Source: Strongyloides papillosus
Lineage: Eukaryota; Nematoda; Chromadorea; Rhabditida; Strongyloididae
NCBI GenBank assembly: GCA_005656395.1
Contig: SRSI01000019.1
Location: 186,001-250,000, forward strand
Direction: 5' to 3'
DNA: 64,000 nt
The first letter of the stretch is position 1. Each line of letters opens with the position of its first letter. Below, piece after piece: positions 22,351 to 33,700 of this stretch. A program made the translations under genes and the position numbers. The notes beneath the pieces are model-generated. The model worked only from the letters and a program-made list of their open reading frames with translations, ran no database searches and was not told where the DNA came from.

Positions 22351-25300
22351 CACACCGATTTGTAGTGATTATCTGTACTTTTATATAGGAAAATTTTATG
22401 TTTAAAGAGTTAATTGAATCTCTTAATGGAAGTATTTTTCTTTAGAAATTTGGCAAATGCTTTTAATTATAATGCTAATTCCCTTGATATTTTCGTTTTT
22501 AAAAAAATGCCATATATGGAGAACTTTTTTTCAATGGCTTTTTTTTTCAATTTTAAAATGAATTTTTTTATGAGACCTATCTCATTCGAAAGCCCATCTT
22601 TTCTTTTGTTTACCTACAAATTTTGAGAATAATCTGAACTAGATTTTTTGAATTATTTTAGTTTTACTGTTATTTTCTATATTTTTAACATATTTTATCC
22701 ATATTATTATGATAAATGTTAATTTTTTAAAATTTTTCTGATGTAAAACTTTGACCTGGTAATTTTTAAAGTAATTAAAATTATATTAGACAAGTTTTAA
22801 TTAACAAAAATTATTAAATATGAACTAAATGATAAATTTTTGCTATATAAGGTAAAATTATTTCTGCGCAATAAAAAAATAAGAGAAAATACTGTTTTTT
22901 TACCATTATTTTATTAATTTTATAACTATGATAGAGAAACTAATTTTAAACTTTTAAATCATGTAATTTTGTGCGCTGGTAATTGTATCTAGTCATAAGA
23001 TCGAGTTTTAACTTGTTATCATTTTGCGATTGGTATCTAATAAGATCTCTTTTTATCAAACTATGTTGAGATTCTAATCCTTGCTCCGAAAAAAGGGTTA
23101 ATTTTCCATTTCTGTTCAATTCTTTTTCACTGTGATGCAAAAGAGCATGCATTTTTGGTGTTAAACTGATTTTATCCAATTGTTCGTATGCAATGTGTAA
23201 TTCATTGATAGCTTCACTTAATTGAATTGAATTTTGACTATTTACTTTGAAAACTGCTTTATATATTTTTGAGATTTTTTTAAATACATTTAAATATTTT
23301 GAGTATCTTTGTGTTGAATCAAATATTTGTTCGAATTGTTCAATGTTTTCGAGGAATCTTTTAACCCCATTTCCACTAAATGTTTGGTAGAATTCTTGAC
23401 GAGGTACTTTAAACGATTTCAAAAAATTTTCACATTCTATTGTCAAAGCAGAACCATGTTGTCTATCAGTTTTAAATTCATTTGTCATTGAATTATAAAT
23501 GTCTTTTACAAGACCCATGAAAACATGCAACATAGGAATGCAAATGTTTTCATATGGGATTGTTTTAGATAATGGTTCTTCTCTGTATCCTTTCTCAGTA
23601 TCACGTGAAAATAAACTTCTATAGCCATATTCTTCGCTTCTATCAGTACTTCTAATACATTCTCTATTTCTGGTTCCTCCAGAAGTTCTCTCACATAATA
23701 CGCAATTGTGATTTGAGGATGCTCCTTTAAGACCATAAAAGTTGTACAAGACCATGAAATCAGCTACAACAAATGGTTTTATGTTGATTTTATATTCAAT
23801 TCCGTTAATCTCAACGACAAGTCCATTCTGAACCATTTCATCAAATTGTTTCATTGGTTCTTCAAGAAAGTATTCCATAAATTTGCGATCGTCTGTTCCG
23901 AACCACATTGCGATAATACTGAGATTGTTAACACTGTGATTATTTTCTTTTGTTTCTAATTGCAAATTAAATTTTGTTGTGTCTTGCCCTTTGTCTCCGT
24001 TAATGCAACAATTAATAGTTATTTCATTAACATTTTCAGTAGTTTCATAAACTAATTGATTTGTGGACATTAAGTCACAGATTCTTTCTTTCACAATGCT
24101 TTCAATATTTGTAGCAATTATTCCGTCAACTATTTCATATTGTTGGTCATGACGGATGGATCTGTAAGCACCAGTTGCAGGAGTCATTAATCTTTGCTTG
24201 ACTGAATTGAATGAGGGAAATGGAGACAATCGTTCTTCTTTCAAAGTATTTAATAGAAGTCCAAATCTAGCTTGGGTTATATTCAAGTTTAAATACAGTT
24301 TGATGGTTTCTTCAATAGTGAAACTTTGTTTGTTTTTTGGATTTATTGCAAGCTGTTGAATTTTTTGGCTTAAACGGAATAGTACATCTTCGGGAGGTAT
24401 TTCATTTAAATTTGATTCTGTAATTGCATTTATAACTTGAGATAACCACAACCTTTTTGAACTATCTGAAGAATATTGAAGTGTTTTTGCACGCACTTTA
24501 AGTGAAACAAATTTTGTTTCTTTATTTGAATTAGAACTTTCATTCAAAAAATTTCTATTAGAAGTTGAACTGTTCAAAACATTAATTTCATTTTCTAGAT
24601 TATTGCATTTAGTAGTTAGTTCTTCATTTTCTCTTCTAAGATTTTCATTAGCTTCGACCAATAGATCGTATCTATTCTGAAGTTCTTCTAATTGTGATTG
24701 AAAATTATTACTAGAACTTTTCCAAAATTCTTTACTTCTTTGTTCAACACATGCAGCAAGATTTGCGGAATGTTGAGATGCAAGTTCAGATGTTCTTCTT
24801 CTTTTAGCATGAGCTAAAGCAAGATTATCGAGACGATAATTGTTTTCCATAATAGTGGTCAAGAATTGTTGTTATTAATTAAAATGAATGCTCGATACAA
24901 TTTTTAAGGTATTTATAGGAGATAAATAACGCATTTTTAAAACAAACAAATAAATTTGTTTTAGCTTGGCATTCTGTTTTATTTAACTAGAAAACATTCT
25001 CGAAATGTTTAATTGCGCTTATAAATGATGGATCAAGCTTATACTTAGCATTGTTTATAAAGCATCATTATATGTTTGTAAAAAATGTTTTATTAATTTT
25101 TTAATTTTATATCAGTAAAAATGTGTCAGCTTTCATATAGTATTCGAGCATAAACTTTATTATCAATTAAATAAATAACTTTCTTGGCCAATTTAGTTGT
25201 TTATGACTAGTTTATAATTTAAAATAAGAAATATCACTACTTTAAATGTATTTAAGGGTAATATTTATTAGCTTATAAGCCATAAAATTGATAATTTTTT

Positions 25301-25849
25301 ATTATAAAATGAATTAAATTTTGCGAAAGATGATTTTACTTTATATAGCAGAAAATTTTACAATTAAATAATAGTTTACAATTTTTATGTTTTAAAAACT
25401 TACTTAACGTATCTGTAGATATTTTATAAATGATTGATTAGCATTTTTATATATAAAAAGTTTTTAAAAAAGCCATATTTAGCAATTTATGTCGCTTATT
25501 ATTGAATAAAAAAGCAAATAATAATAAAATTAAAATAAATCAAAAATTCTAGTTCACTTTTTCTTCAAAAATTGTAGGTATCGAGAAGAAAAGATGGGCT
25601 TTCGAACGAGATTGATCCCATAAAAAAATTCATTTTGCAACTGAAAAAAATTGCCGTCAAAAAAAAGTTCTCCATATATGGCAGTTTTCAAAAAAAGAAA
25701 ATATCATGAAAATCTACATATTATTTCTATGTGACTCTCAAATTTTTAATCAAAAATATTAAAATTAAAGGTTTCTATTTTTAAAGCAAAAATTTGCTCT
25801 AGAGTAAAAGTACAAATAATCACATATAACACACAATCGAATCGCTGTG
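22351..25849 (-). mobile_element. Full-length CAC-ended DNA transposon (Chapaev/Transib-like), 3.5 kb
   Basis: Inverted repeats of about 280 bp (22351-22630 and 25563-25849) start CACACCGATT on one side and CACAGCGATT on the other, share a core with AAAGATGGGCTTTCGAA, and are bounded by GCTT on both sides (22347-22350 and 25850-25853), a 4 bp target duplication. One intact transposase-like ORF lies inside. CAC termini are known from Transib, the RAG recombination heptamer and Chapaev; a 4 bp duplication fits Chapaev better than Transib (5 bp). Confidence 0.75.
22946..24850 (-). CDS. Putative DDE transposase of a Chapaev/Transib-like transposon
   Basis: 634 residues from the ATG at 24850; the frame is open four codons further, but only to a TTG. 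Residues about 48-95 form a coiled coil (LRRENEELTTKCNNLENEI). A candidate first catalytic Asp lies in INGDKGQD (about 286), a second in VVADFM (about 364). A CX2C pair (CVLC, 383-386), a conserved MLHVFMGLV (about 440) and MHALLHH (about 568) could form an inserted zinc site, and FSEQGLESQH supplies the candidate Glu (about 589). The order D-D-CxxC-H-H-E, with an SE..LE.xH motif near the end, resembles RAG1/Transib and CMC-type transposases; the match is by eye. The ORF has no stops, so the element may have been active recently. Confidence 0.6.
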   Translation of the reverse strand: MENNYRLDNLALAHAKRRRTSELASQHSANLAACVEQRSKEFWKSSSNNFQSQLEELQNRYDLLVEANENLRRENEELTTKCNNLENEINVLNSSTSNRNFLNESSNSNKETKFVSLKVRAKTLQYSSDSSKRLWLSQVINAITESNLNEIPPEDVLFRLSQKIQQLAINPKNKQSFTIEETIKLYLNLNITQARFGLLLNTLKEERLSPFPSFNSVKQRLMTPATGAYRSIRHDQQYEIVDGIIATNIESIVKERICDLMSTNQLVYETTENVNEITINCCINGDKGQDTTKFNLQLETKENNHSVNNLSIIAMWFGTDDRKFMEYFLEEPMKQFDEMVQNGLVVEINGIEYKINIKPFVVADFMVLYNFYGLKGASSNHNCVLCERTSGGTRNRECIRSTDRSEEYGYRSLFSRDTEKGYREEPLSKTIPYENICIPMLHVFMGLVKDIYNSMTNEFKTDRQHGSALTIECENFLKSFKVPRQEFYQTFSGNGVKRFLENIEQFEQIFDSTQRYSKYLNVFKKISKIYKAVFKVNSQNSIQLSEAINELHIAYEQLDKISLTPKMHALLHHSEKELNRNGKLTLFSEQGLESQHSLIKRDLIRYQSQNDNKLKLDLMTRYNYQRTKLHDLKV

Positions 25850-26100
25850 GCTTACTTAAAATATAATGTCTTTTAAACGCTATCTTGAAAATATAATCTA
25901 TGAAGTTTATAAAAGGAAAACAAATTTTTAATTTGATAAAAAATCAAATGAATATTGTAAGCTTTATTTAAAGTATAAAATGTATAATAATCTTGTTTAG
26001 AATTTTAAAAACAATATTATTAATACTTTTAAATATTTTTTAGATTATCAGCTGAAATCTTTATAATTTGATATGTTATTAAAGATATAGTTTATGAATT

Positions 26101-26841
26101 TTATTCCTCTTCATCTACTTGCTCTCCACCATCTTCTTCTTGACCCTCTTCTTGATACTCATCTTGACCTTCTTCTTGAGCTTCTGGTTCACTTTCTTCA
26201 CCACCTTCATCTTCACCTTGTTCACCACCTTCTTCTTCACCTTCTGTTTGATCATCTTCTGGAGTTTCTTCTTCACCCTCCCCTTCATATTCTTGATTTT
26301 CATCAGTGCTTTCTTCATCATATTCAGGTGGACCTTCTGTTATTGTAGTTCTTAAAGGCATTCTTACAGTAGTTGAAAAACGGTTTCTTAATTGCTGTAT
26401 TCTTCTACGCTCTGCCAATTGACGTCTTCTCATTTGTGCTCTTCTTCTACGAGCTGCTGCTTGTTGTCTCATTCTTCTGCGTTGCGCAGCTTGACGTAAT
26501 CTTTGCTGTCTTAATCTATTTTGTCTTGCTTGACGTAATCGGCGTAGTCTTTGTTGTTGACGTAGTCTTCTTAATTGATTTCTTAATCTTTGGATTCTTT
26601 GGTTTCGTGCTCTAAAACGGGCTCTACCTCTCCTTCCAATTTGTCTTTTATCTCTAACAGCAATGTCTGTTTTACTTTCTTTTTGAAGATTTTGACTTGA
26701 AAGTACATCAATATCATTGCTTATTAAAGCTTTATTTTCATGATTAACCAAATCATTTGATTTGAAATCTTCTAAGCGAAAAGTAAATATAATACTTACA
26801 AGGAATATTAAAGAAAATAGAACTGTTTTTGAGTAAAGCAT
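26101..26841 (-). CDS. Secreted charge-segregated Arg/Gln-Glu/Asp protein, family member 2
   Basis: 246 residues, single exon. The ATG at 26841 (MLYSKTVLFS) is chosen over one nine codons upstream because it aligns with the MLYFK/MIYSK starts of the paralogues. Parts: signal peptide 1-20; pro-region; cleavage site RDKRQ at 63-67; basic domain about 68-158, almost only Arg, Gln, Leu and Ala, with LRQARQNRLRQQRLRQAAQR-type heptads that would make a long, highly cationic helix; a short Thr-containing linker; and an acidic tail about 172-246 rich in Glu, Gly and Gln, ending VDEEE. It is the shortest member and has the shortest linker. No catalytic motif. Likely cleaved in the secretory pathway and exported. 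Confidence 0.85.
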   Translation of the reverse strand: MLYSKTVLFSLIFLVSIIFTFRLEDFKSNDLVNHENKALISNDIDVLSSQNLQKESKTDIAVRDKRQIGRRGRARFRARNQRIQRLRNQLRRLRQQQRLRRLRQARQNRLRQQRLRQAAQRRRMRQQAAARRRRAQMRRRQLAERRRIQQLRNRFSTTVRMPLRTTITEGPPEYDEESTDENQEYEGEGEEETPEDDQTEGEEEGGEQGEDEGGEESEPEAQEEGQDEYQEEGQEEDGGEQVDEEE

Positions 26842-26890
26842 TTTAAGTAAAAATTGCTTCATTTGCATGAAGTTCTTTAAAAATTCTTTC

Positions 26891-26947
26891 CTTTATATAG
26901 ATAATTAAATTAACAATCAAAAGCATATTTTTTTTCACCTGTCTCAG
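26891..26947 (-). promoter_or_regulatory. Family promoter: TATA/GATA core and CAGGTG E-box (member 2)
   Basis: On the minus strand, CTGAGACAGGTGAA (26934-26947) lies 93-106 bp and TAATTTAATTATCTATATAAAG (26891-26912) 50-71 bp upstream of the ATG. CAGGTG is an E-box, TATCT the complement of a GATA site and TATATAAAG a good TATA box. Spacing matches the other members within a few bases. Confidence 0.65.
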
Positions 26948-27413
26948 ATTTTTTTGCAAACTTATTTTTTATTTACTTTTACAATTTTATTAATAGTAGT
27001 GAAAAAATTATGTCTTTTTAAAAACAATATTTTGAGTTTTGCAGAATGTAAGAGTAGGTTATTAATTTTTTAGTAAAAAATTATTTTGCATATTTTTCAT
27101 ATACTTTCATTTTTTTATTTATTTTTTACTATATCAAATTTTTAATATAATACATTATTTATTCTGTTTAAACAAGATATATAAAAATTATTTTAAAACA
27201 TAATCTTCTATATATAGGAGAAAATTTGCTCTGTAAATTTTTTTTATTTGAAATATATTTAAAGAAACATGATACGACAGTTTATCAGAAATTAGATTCG
27301 TACTATATCCCCTTCTCAAGACATATCAATTCAAGGCACCAAATTCTAAATTTTAGTGTCTATTTTTTCTCCAAAAAACTAATTTTTTATTTGAAATTTT
27401 ATAAATTGGTATA
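26948..27413. other. Upstream region of member 2
   Basis: AT-rich sequence that resembles 37,620-37,940 and 60,585-60,880, the equivalent regions of members 3 and 4; the family therefore duplicated with several hundred bases of 5' flank. No gene seen. Confidence 0.5.
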
Positions 27414-28351
27414 CACACAAAAAAAAATGGGACACACATTTGCGTAAAATGTAATAAATTTGTCCCACCTAATAAAATTTGAATTTTCTTGATTTGCGAT
27501 AATTTTAAAGTAATTATTTTTTACAAAAAATCAAGGCAATAATTAAAATAAATTTTTATATTTTATTGTATTTATTTTAAAACTTAAATTATTTTTTACA
27601 ATACATTTTAAAATACAATATTAGAATTTAACTTATTATAAGATTAAAAAATGCTTTTATAAAGAGTATTTATCGACATATGATAGTATTTTTTAGATAT
27701 TCTTTAATTGTTTGAATAACTATAAATAAGATTTTTATAAAAAGTTATATTAATCTGATGACTCAACTTTTTTATACTGTTTTTCAAGATCATCTTTAAA
27801 AGTCAAACTGATTAAAAGTTTTAAAACATTATACGTTTTGTTCATAGTAAAAAAATTTCTAAATATTTTAATTTAAATAAGAAAAATAGCAAGTACTAAG
27901 ATAATATTTTTAATAAAGATTACTTTGTATGGTTAGATAATTATCACTCTTTCTTATTGTTGTTGTAAAATTTTTAAATTTACTGGTGTTAACGGGTTGT
28001 TTAAAAGAATGATTTTTGTTAAAACGTTAACAACTTTACACGAAATTGACTTCTGATAACTCACTTCATAATATATTATAAAAACAAATTAGATTCTAAA
28101 ATAGGTGTAATATTTTTAAAATTTCTAAGATTAAATAAATGTTTCATTACTTCAAAATATTAAAAGTATATATTTTTGTAAAAAAACGACCAAATTTATG
28201 CGAAAATCTAACATTTTGCGTCATTTAAAACATTTTTGTTGTCGCCTGATATTTTTAAAATTTGAATAAATTTTGACATTTCAAAGTGGTGGGACATTTT
28301 ATTGCATTTTATGTAATAATGTCAAAATTTGTCCCATTTTTTTTTTGTGTG
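27414..28351. mobile_element. M-family MITE, copy 1 (938 bp, TA duplication)
   Basis: Flanked by TA on both sides; ends are inverted, starting CACACAAAAAAAAATGGGAC. Within each end TGGGACA and TGTCCCA face each other over about 35 bp, so each terminus can itself fold into a hairpin. No coding capacity. The TA duplication suggests mobilisation by a Tc1/mariner-type transposase. Other copies: 29502-35533 (interrupted), about 37945-45127 (interrupted), and diverged ones near 47.5, 50.3, 58.1 and 60.9 kb. Confidence 0.8.
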
Positions 28352-28353
28352 TA

Positions 28354-29499
28354 CTTTTCAATGATTATTACGTACAAAAATTAAAATTTTACAAAAAGTT
28401 CCATTGTTGAGATTTTGTAAATCATCATAAACGGTGGTTTTTAACCCAAATTTCTATCATTTAGAACGACCTGTCTCGCTTCATAGAATGAAATTTAATA
28501 CAGTTATAAAATGCTGTATAATAATTTAATTCTCTATATTTTAAAGTATTTCCAAGGAAATTAAAAAGTTTGAGTGTGAACGAACTGAAAAAACTTTTTC
28601 TGAAGGATTTTTCTTTATAAAATTTTGAGTTTAATGCTAAAGAAATAAACGATAAAATCATAATTTTAATATAGTTTTTCAGCGGAAGTATTTTAAGACA
28701 ACTATCTACAAAAAAACGTAAAAAATATTTTCATAGAATCACTTAGTCCCGAGATACAGCGATTTTAAATTTCTACCTTTTAATTGTCAAAAGAATATTT
28801 TTTACGTTTTAGCTAAAAAAATATATATATGAAAAATAATTAAAAAAAATAATAAAAGCCTATTTGAGAAATTTTCTTGTAAATATTTTAAAACTTTAAG
28901 CGGCAATTTATGTTGCACGTTTTTTAAGTAGCAAGGAAAATGCCTAAGCAAGTCTTAAAGAAATTTAAAATAATTTTTAAAAAGTTGTAACATTTCCGAA
29001 TGTTTTATAAATTAAACACTCTTTCATGCTTTTTGATGAATCTTTTTTAAAACAATTAAGTTTTATCAGTTATTTAAAGCAATTTAAAGTGAAAAAATTG
29101 TATGCAGTAAAATAATATTTTGTTGGTGCTGCATTTCCATTTGATATTAAAAAGGGTTTAGTATTTAATCTCTAAAAACTCAAGTGTCAAACTTAAGAAC
29201 TTATCTGACAATTTTAGATATTATAGAAAATTTCACTACAAAAAACTATATTTTTTAACAAGCATTCTAAACAGTTGCAAATACAGCGATGCATTTTGAC
29301 AACCTCGCCAAAAATAATATTAAAAATATAGGAACTTATTGAAGCGGTTAAAGTAAAATACTATAAGGCTTGAACCTAGCTCGTTCGAGCGGTTCAAGCA
29401 AGTTTTAATTAATACTGTTCCTGACTGATGGTATTTAGTTTCGAAATCAAGTCCGAACCGATTTATTCATTTTATCGAATCGAAAAATTTCTAAAATTG
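28354..29499. other. Diverged repeat and GC-rich hairpin
   Basis: 28,380-28,900 resembles 52,290-52,640 (both run from an AAAAAGTYCCAT motif through a GTCTCGYTTCAT motif), a diverged dispersed repeat. At 29,368-29,399 a compact hairpin, unusually GC-rich for this DNA, pairs GCTTGAACC with GGTTCAAGC around an inner GCTCG-TT-CGAGC stem. No gene. Confidence 0.5.
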
Positions 29500-30635
29500 T
29501 ACACACAAAAAAAAATAGAAAAGCACTTTTGCTTAGAAAGTTATAAATTTTTCCTACCCAACAAAATTTAGATTTTTCTGATTTGCGAATAATTTTATTG
29601 CAAACATTTTGTACATAAAAGTAAAAGCATTAGTTAAACAGTTATTAAGATAAGTTTTATAGTTTTTATTAAGTTATTGTTAATTTAAAACTTAGATTAT
29701 TTTCTACTATACATTTTTAAATACAAAATTAGCATTCAATTTTATGCAGGATTAAAAATGCTTTCAAAAAGAGTATGTATTAACATATTACATTATTTTT
29801 ACTAGAAAGTTTTAATAGTTTGAATTATTAAAAAATGTACATTTTTATTAAACTACACTCCTCTGAATGTTGAAAATTTTTTTATGATATTAAAGGTTCT
29901 ATTTAACAATTCAACTTGTAAGAAATTATATGGATTTTTATCTATAGTTGAAAATATCTTCTACATATTTTAAATTAATATAAAAACAAATACTAAAATA
30001 ATTTTTTAAATTATTAATTCTTTGTGTGGTTTAATAATACTTTTTGTATTTAGAATTGAAATTTATTAACAATAAATTGAGAGTGGAGTATATCCCCTAT
30101 AAAATTAAACAATACAACAAAATTATTATAAACCCTTACTATTAATTACAATATCTCCCTTTTTAACTTTTACGTATCCCCTAGAAGTCCAGACGGTGAA
30201 TATGAGGTGTGCCTTCTGAAAAACGTAGAAATTAGAAAGATGACGTGATTATTGTATTATTGCCCAATAATGTTTTTGTCATCCTTTCTTTTCTTTTATA
30301 CACCTGTTTTTGCCGCGTTTTAGCCTTTGTGAAAATAAGGATAGATTTTGGATAGTGTGTATCTAACTTTAGTATTATAAATCTTTTTAAATTTTAAACT
30401 TATTTTTGTTAGTAGATTGTTTAGAAGAATGATTTTTATTAAAATTTAACAACTTTATACGAAATGAATTCTAACAACGAAATTCATAGTATAATAGAAA
30501 AAAATTAGTTGCTAAGATTAATATTATATCAAGAACTATAATATTAAATAAAAGTTACATTCTTTAAAATTGTACAACATATATAATTTTGTAGAAAAAC
30601 AGCAACATTTTGTGTCAACTTAATATTTTTCATCG

Positions 30636-30758
30636 TGTTGCACATGGTGCAAGAGGATTAGCTTGATATAACTTTGTCATTGTTTTTTTCATATATAAAG
30701 AGTAATTTTTATAAATAAAGGCAGTATCGATAATAATCTGTTTTATTATTGTCTAACA
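30636..30758 (+). repeat. 5' LTR (123 bp)
   Basis: TG...CA ends, a TATATAAAG-type TATA box about 70 bp before its end, and exact identity to 35282-35404. Its last base is the A of the polyprotein ATG. Confidence 0.9.
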
Positions 30759-33700
30759 TGGGGGCTCAACCAGATTCTATTATATCATATTGTGGTAAAT
30801 ATGATTACATTGAATACATTCAACGTGTAAAGTTATTATCAGGTGATAATTCTTCATTAGGGATATACTTTGCTAGAGCACAACCAGAGGATATTGCTAT
30901 GGAATTCTTTGATTCATTGGACAAAGATGTTTCTATTAATGATATTGGTGAAGACCATATTCAAGCGTTCTGTGAAAAGTATCAGGTGAAATGTATTGAT
31001 GAAAAAACTAAGGAATTGTTAAACTTTAGTGATGTAAGACGGAAATTTGATGAGACCGCATCAAGTTATGTGATGCGTTTAAAGCGTATGTTAAAATATT
31101 TTAATGGAACTGATGATTTGTTATTGTTCAAAATTATTGGCGAGGTACCTATAGAGGTAAAAGCAAAGCTTAAGGATGATAATTTATCGTTAAAGTTTGT
31201 AATGCATGAATGGGATGAATTTCTTAGATTAATGGGTATGAGAAAGATACTAAATGGAAAATCTAATGAAAAGAATTTCAATAATGAAAAAAAAGGTGAT
31301 AAAAATCAAAGAGTTTTTGACAATGATTTTACTAGAAAAGTAGAGATCAAAGATGAGGTCAAAAAATTAGATAGTGATATAAGACATAATGGTAATGTTA
31401 AAGGTGAAATTGATATAGAAGAAAAAATTAAGAGTAATACCAATATTATGACTGATAATGGTCGTGAAAAAATGAAAATGAAGGTCCCACCCCAAGTTTT
31501 ATGTTTCAATTGTGGTGGAAATCATTATGCATCAAAATGTGAATTGAGAGGGGTTCAAATGGGATCATTGCAAATGCCTGAATCTTTTAAAGTGGCACCT
31601 ATGCTTATGGAAGCGGTATCAATTGCAGGAATTGTAGGACCAGTTAACATTGATACAGGATCACAAGTTAACTTGTTACCGTTAGGTTTAAGCAAGCAAT
31701 TTAGTTCTCGATTTGATATGAAAAGAATTAATGTGATGGGCAAAGCCATAGATGGTAAAAATGTTGAACTAGAGTTGAAAGCTGAACTACCAATATTGGC
31801 ATTGCGTACAAATAAGAGGTATTGGACTGCTGAATTTTATTTTGCTAAGGGAGTAAGTCCAACAATTTCTTATCATACGGCAAGAGAATTGGATATATCT
31901 GTTGATGAATTGGCAGATGAAGTAATTAAAAATAGAGAAAGTATCATGAATAAGTTAAATGAAGTGCACTATCATAGTGAATTATTGGCAAATGAATTCG
32001 TGAAAAATGAAAAAATTTTTAATGATATACTTTTACATCCAATTTCATATGTGGATATACCGGTAGTTGAAGAAGTTCAAAGTAAAATTTGTAAGCCTTA
32101 TAAATTGAAAGATGAAGCAGACAGTGTACTACGTAAACAATTAGCTGATGAGATTGTTAATGAACGATTAGTACAAGTATTTAATCCAAGAGTAACATCT
32201 CCAGTAAGAATAGTTCTTGAGCCAAAACCAAGAATGTGTATGGATGCGCGAAGAGTTAACAAGTATTTAGCTGAAGTTGAAATTGAGTTACCAAATCTTG
32301 TAGAAATTCAACAGAAATTATCTCAAAATGAATGTTTTAGTAAAGCTGATTTAAAATGGGCATTCAAGAATCTGGGTATTTCTGATGGTTCTCAAGAATA
32401 TAGTACTATTGTTACAGCATATGGGACATTTCAAAGTAATCGACTTCAGTTTGGGTATAAATCTAGTAGTAGCATATTTCATAAATGGTTTGAGAGTTGT
32501 CTTAAGGAGTTTGGGGTTGAAAAATATATCTTATATATAGATGACTTGTGTTTGTTAGGATCTAAACAAGATCAAATCATTGAGTGGATAAAAGTAATTA
32601 ATTGTTGTGCACATTATAATATTAAATTAAATTTTGCTAAGTGCTCTTTCTTTTGTAATGATATGGAATTTTTAGGTCATAAATTTAGTGTTGGTTGTGT
32701 TTCTGTTTTGGATTCGAGACTAAATGAGGTTAAAAATCTACAATACCCTAGTACAAAAGATGAATGGTTAGCAGTATTAGGAAAATTAAACTACATGTCT
32801 AAATTTATTCCTAATTATGGTAAATTAGCAAAGAAATTGTACCCAAAAAAGTCCGGAATTATTAATGATTCTGAAGGAAAAATTGTGTGGAAAGAATTGA
32901 TGAATGAAATTCATAATGTAAGAAATTTTTATCTTCCATTACCAAATGAAAAATTATATGTAGAAGCAATTATGGATGATAATGTGATTTCTGCTGAAAT
33001 ATATGTTCAAAGAGACAGTAAAAAATTAATTTCAATTGTTGAAAGGAAAAAAATTGATGCTGAGAATAGATATACAAGTGCTGAAGTTGAATTAGTTAGC
33101 ATTAATAATGCTTTAAATAAATTAAAAATAGATAGTACAAGAGTTGTATTAGTGGTTAGTAATAATTACGTAGCAAAGTTGTTGAAACAGACAGATGATG
33201 TTCTCAACGAAGCTTCTAATAGATTACAATCATTAATTATACCTTTACAATTACGAGAATATGATGTCATAGTGAAATCAAAACCAATACATGTTAAAGC
33301 CATGGTGATTGTACCTAATGAACCAATAGAATTAAGTTTAGCTGATAAAATATTGGATTGGCAAAAAAGTGATAACATGTGTCAAATGATTAAAGAGTAT
33401 ATTAAAACATTAAACAAAGATGTTTATAAGAAATTACCTAAAATGCTTGTTGATAAAATGAATTTAATTGATATAGATTTAGATGGTATGTTATTTGTTG
33501 ACAGAAAACCAATAATTTCAATAGAATTGGGAAAAGAATTAGCATTACATGATCATATGAAGAATCATAACGGGCAAAAAGCACTGTATGAAGCTTTAGC
33601 TACAAAATTTTTTTGTTTTGGTTTATCAAATGTTTGTATTGAAATAGTACGGAAATGTCATGTTTGTAATGTTACTAGACCTTTACAACCGAGTAAAGCT

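Noticed and set aside
26119..26615. Open frames opposite and beside the Arg/Glu-rich genes (also at 36549-37378 and 59571-60272)
   Set aside because: They arise because Arg/Glu/Lys codon runs leave other frames free of stops; they give monotonous Phe/Leu or Lys strings without signals or homology.
29330..29405. Possible tRNA gene around the GC-rich hairpin
   Set aside because: No cloverleaf can be drawn; A-box and acceptor stem are missing.
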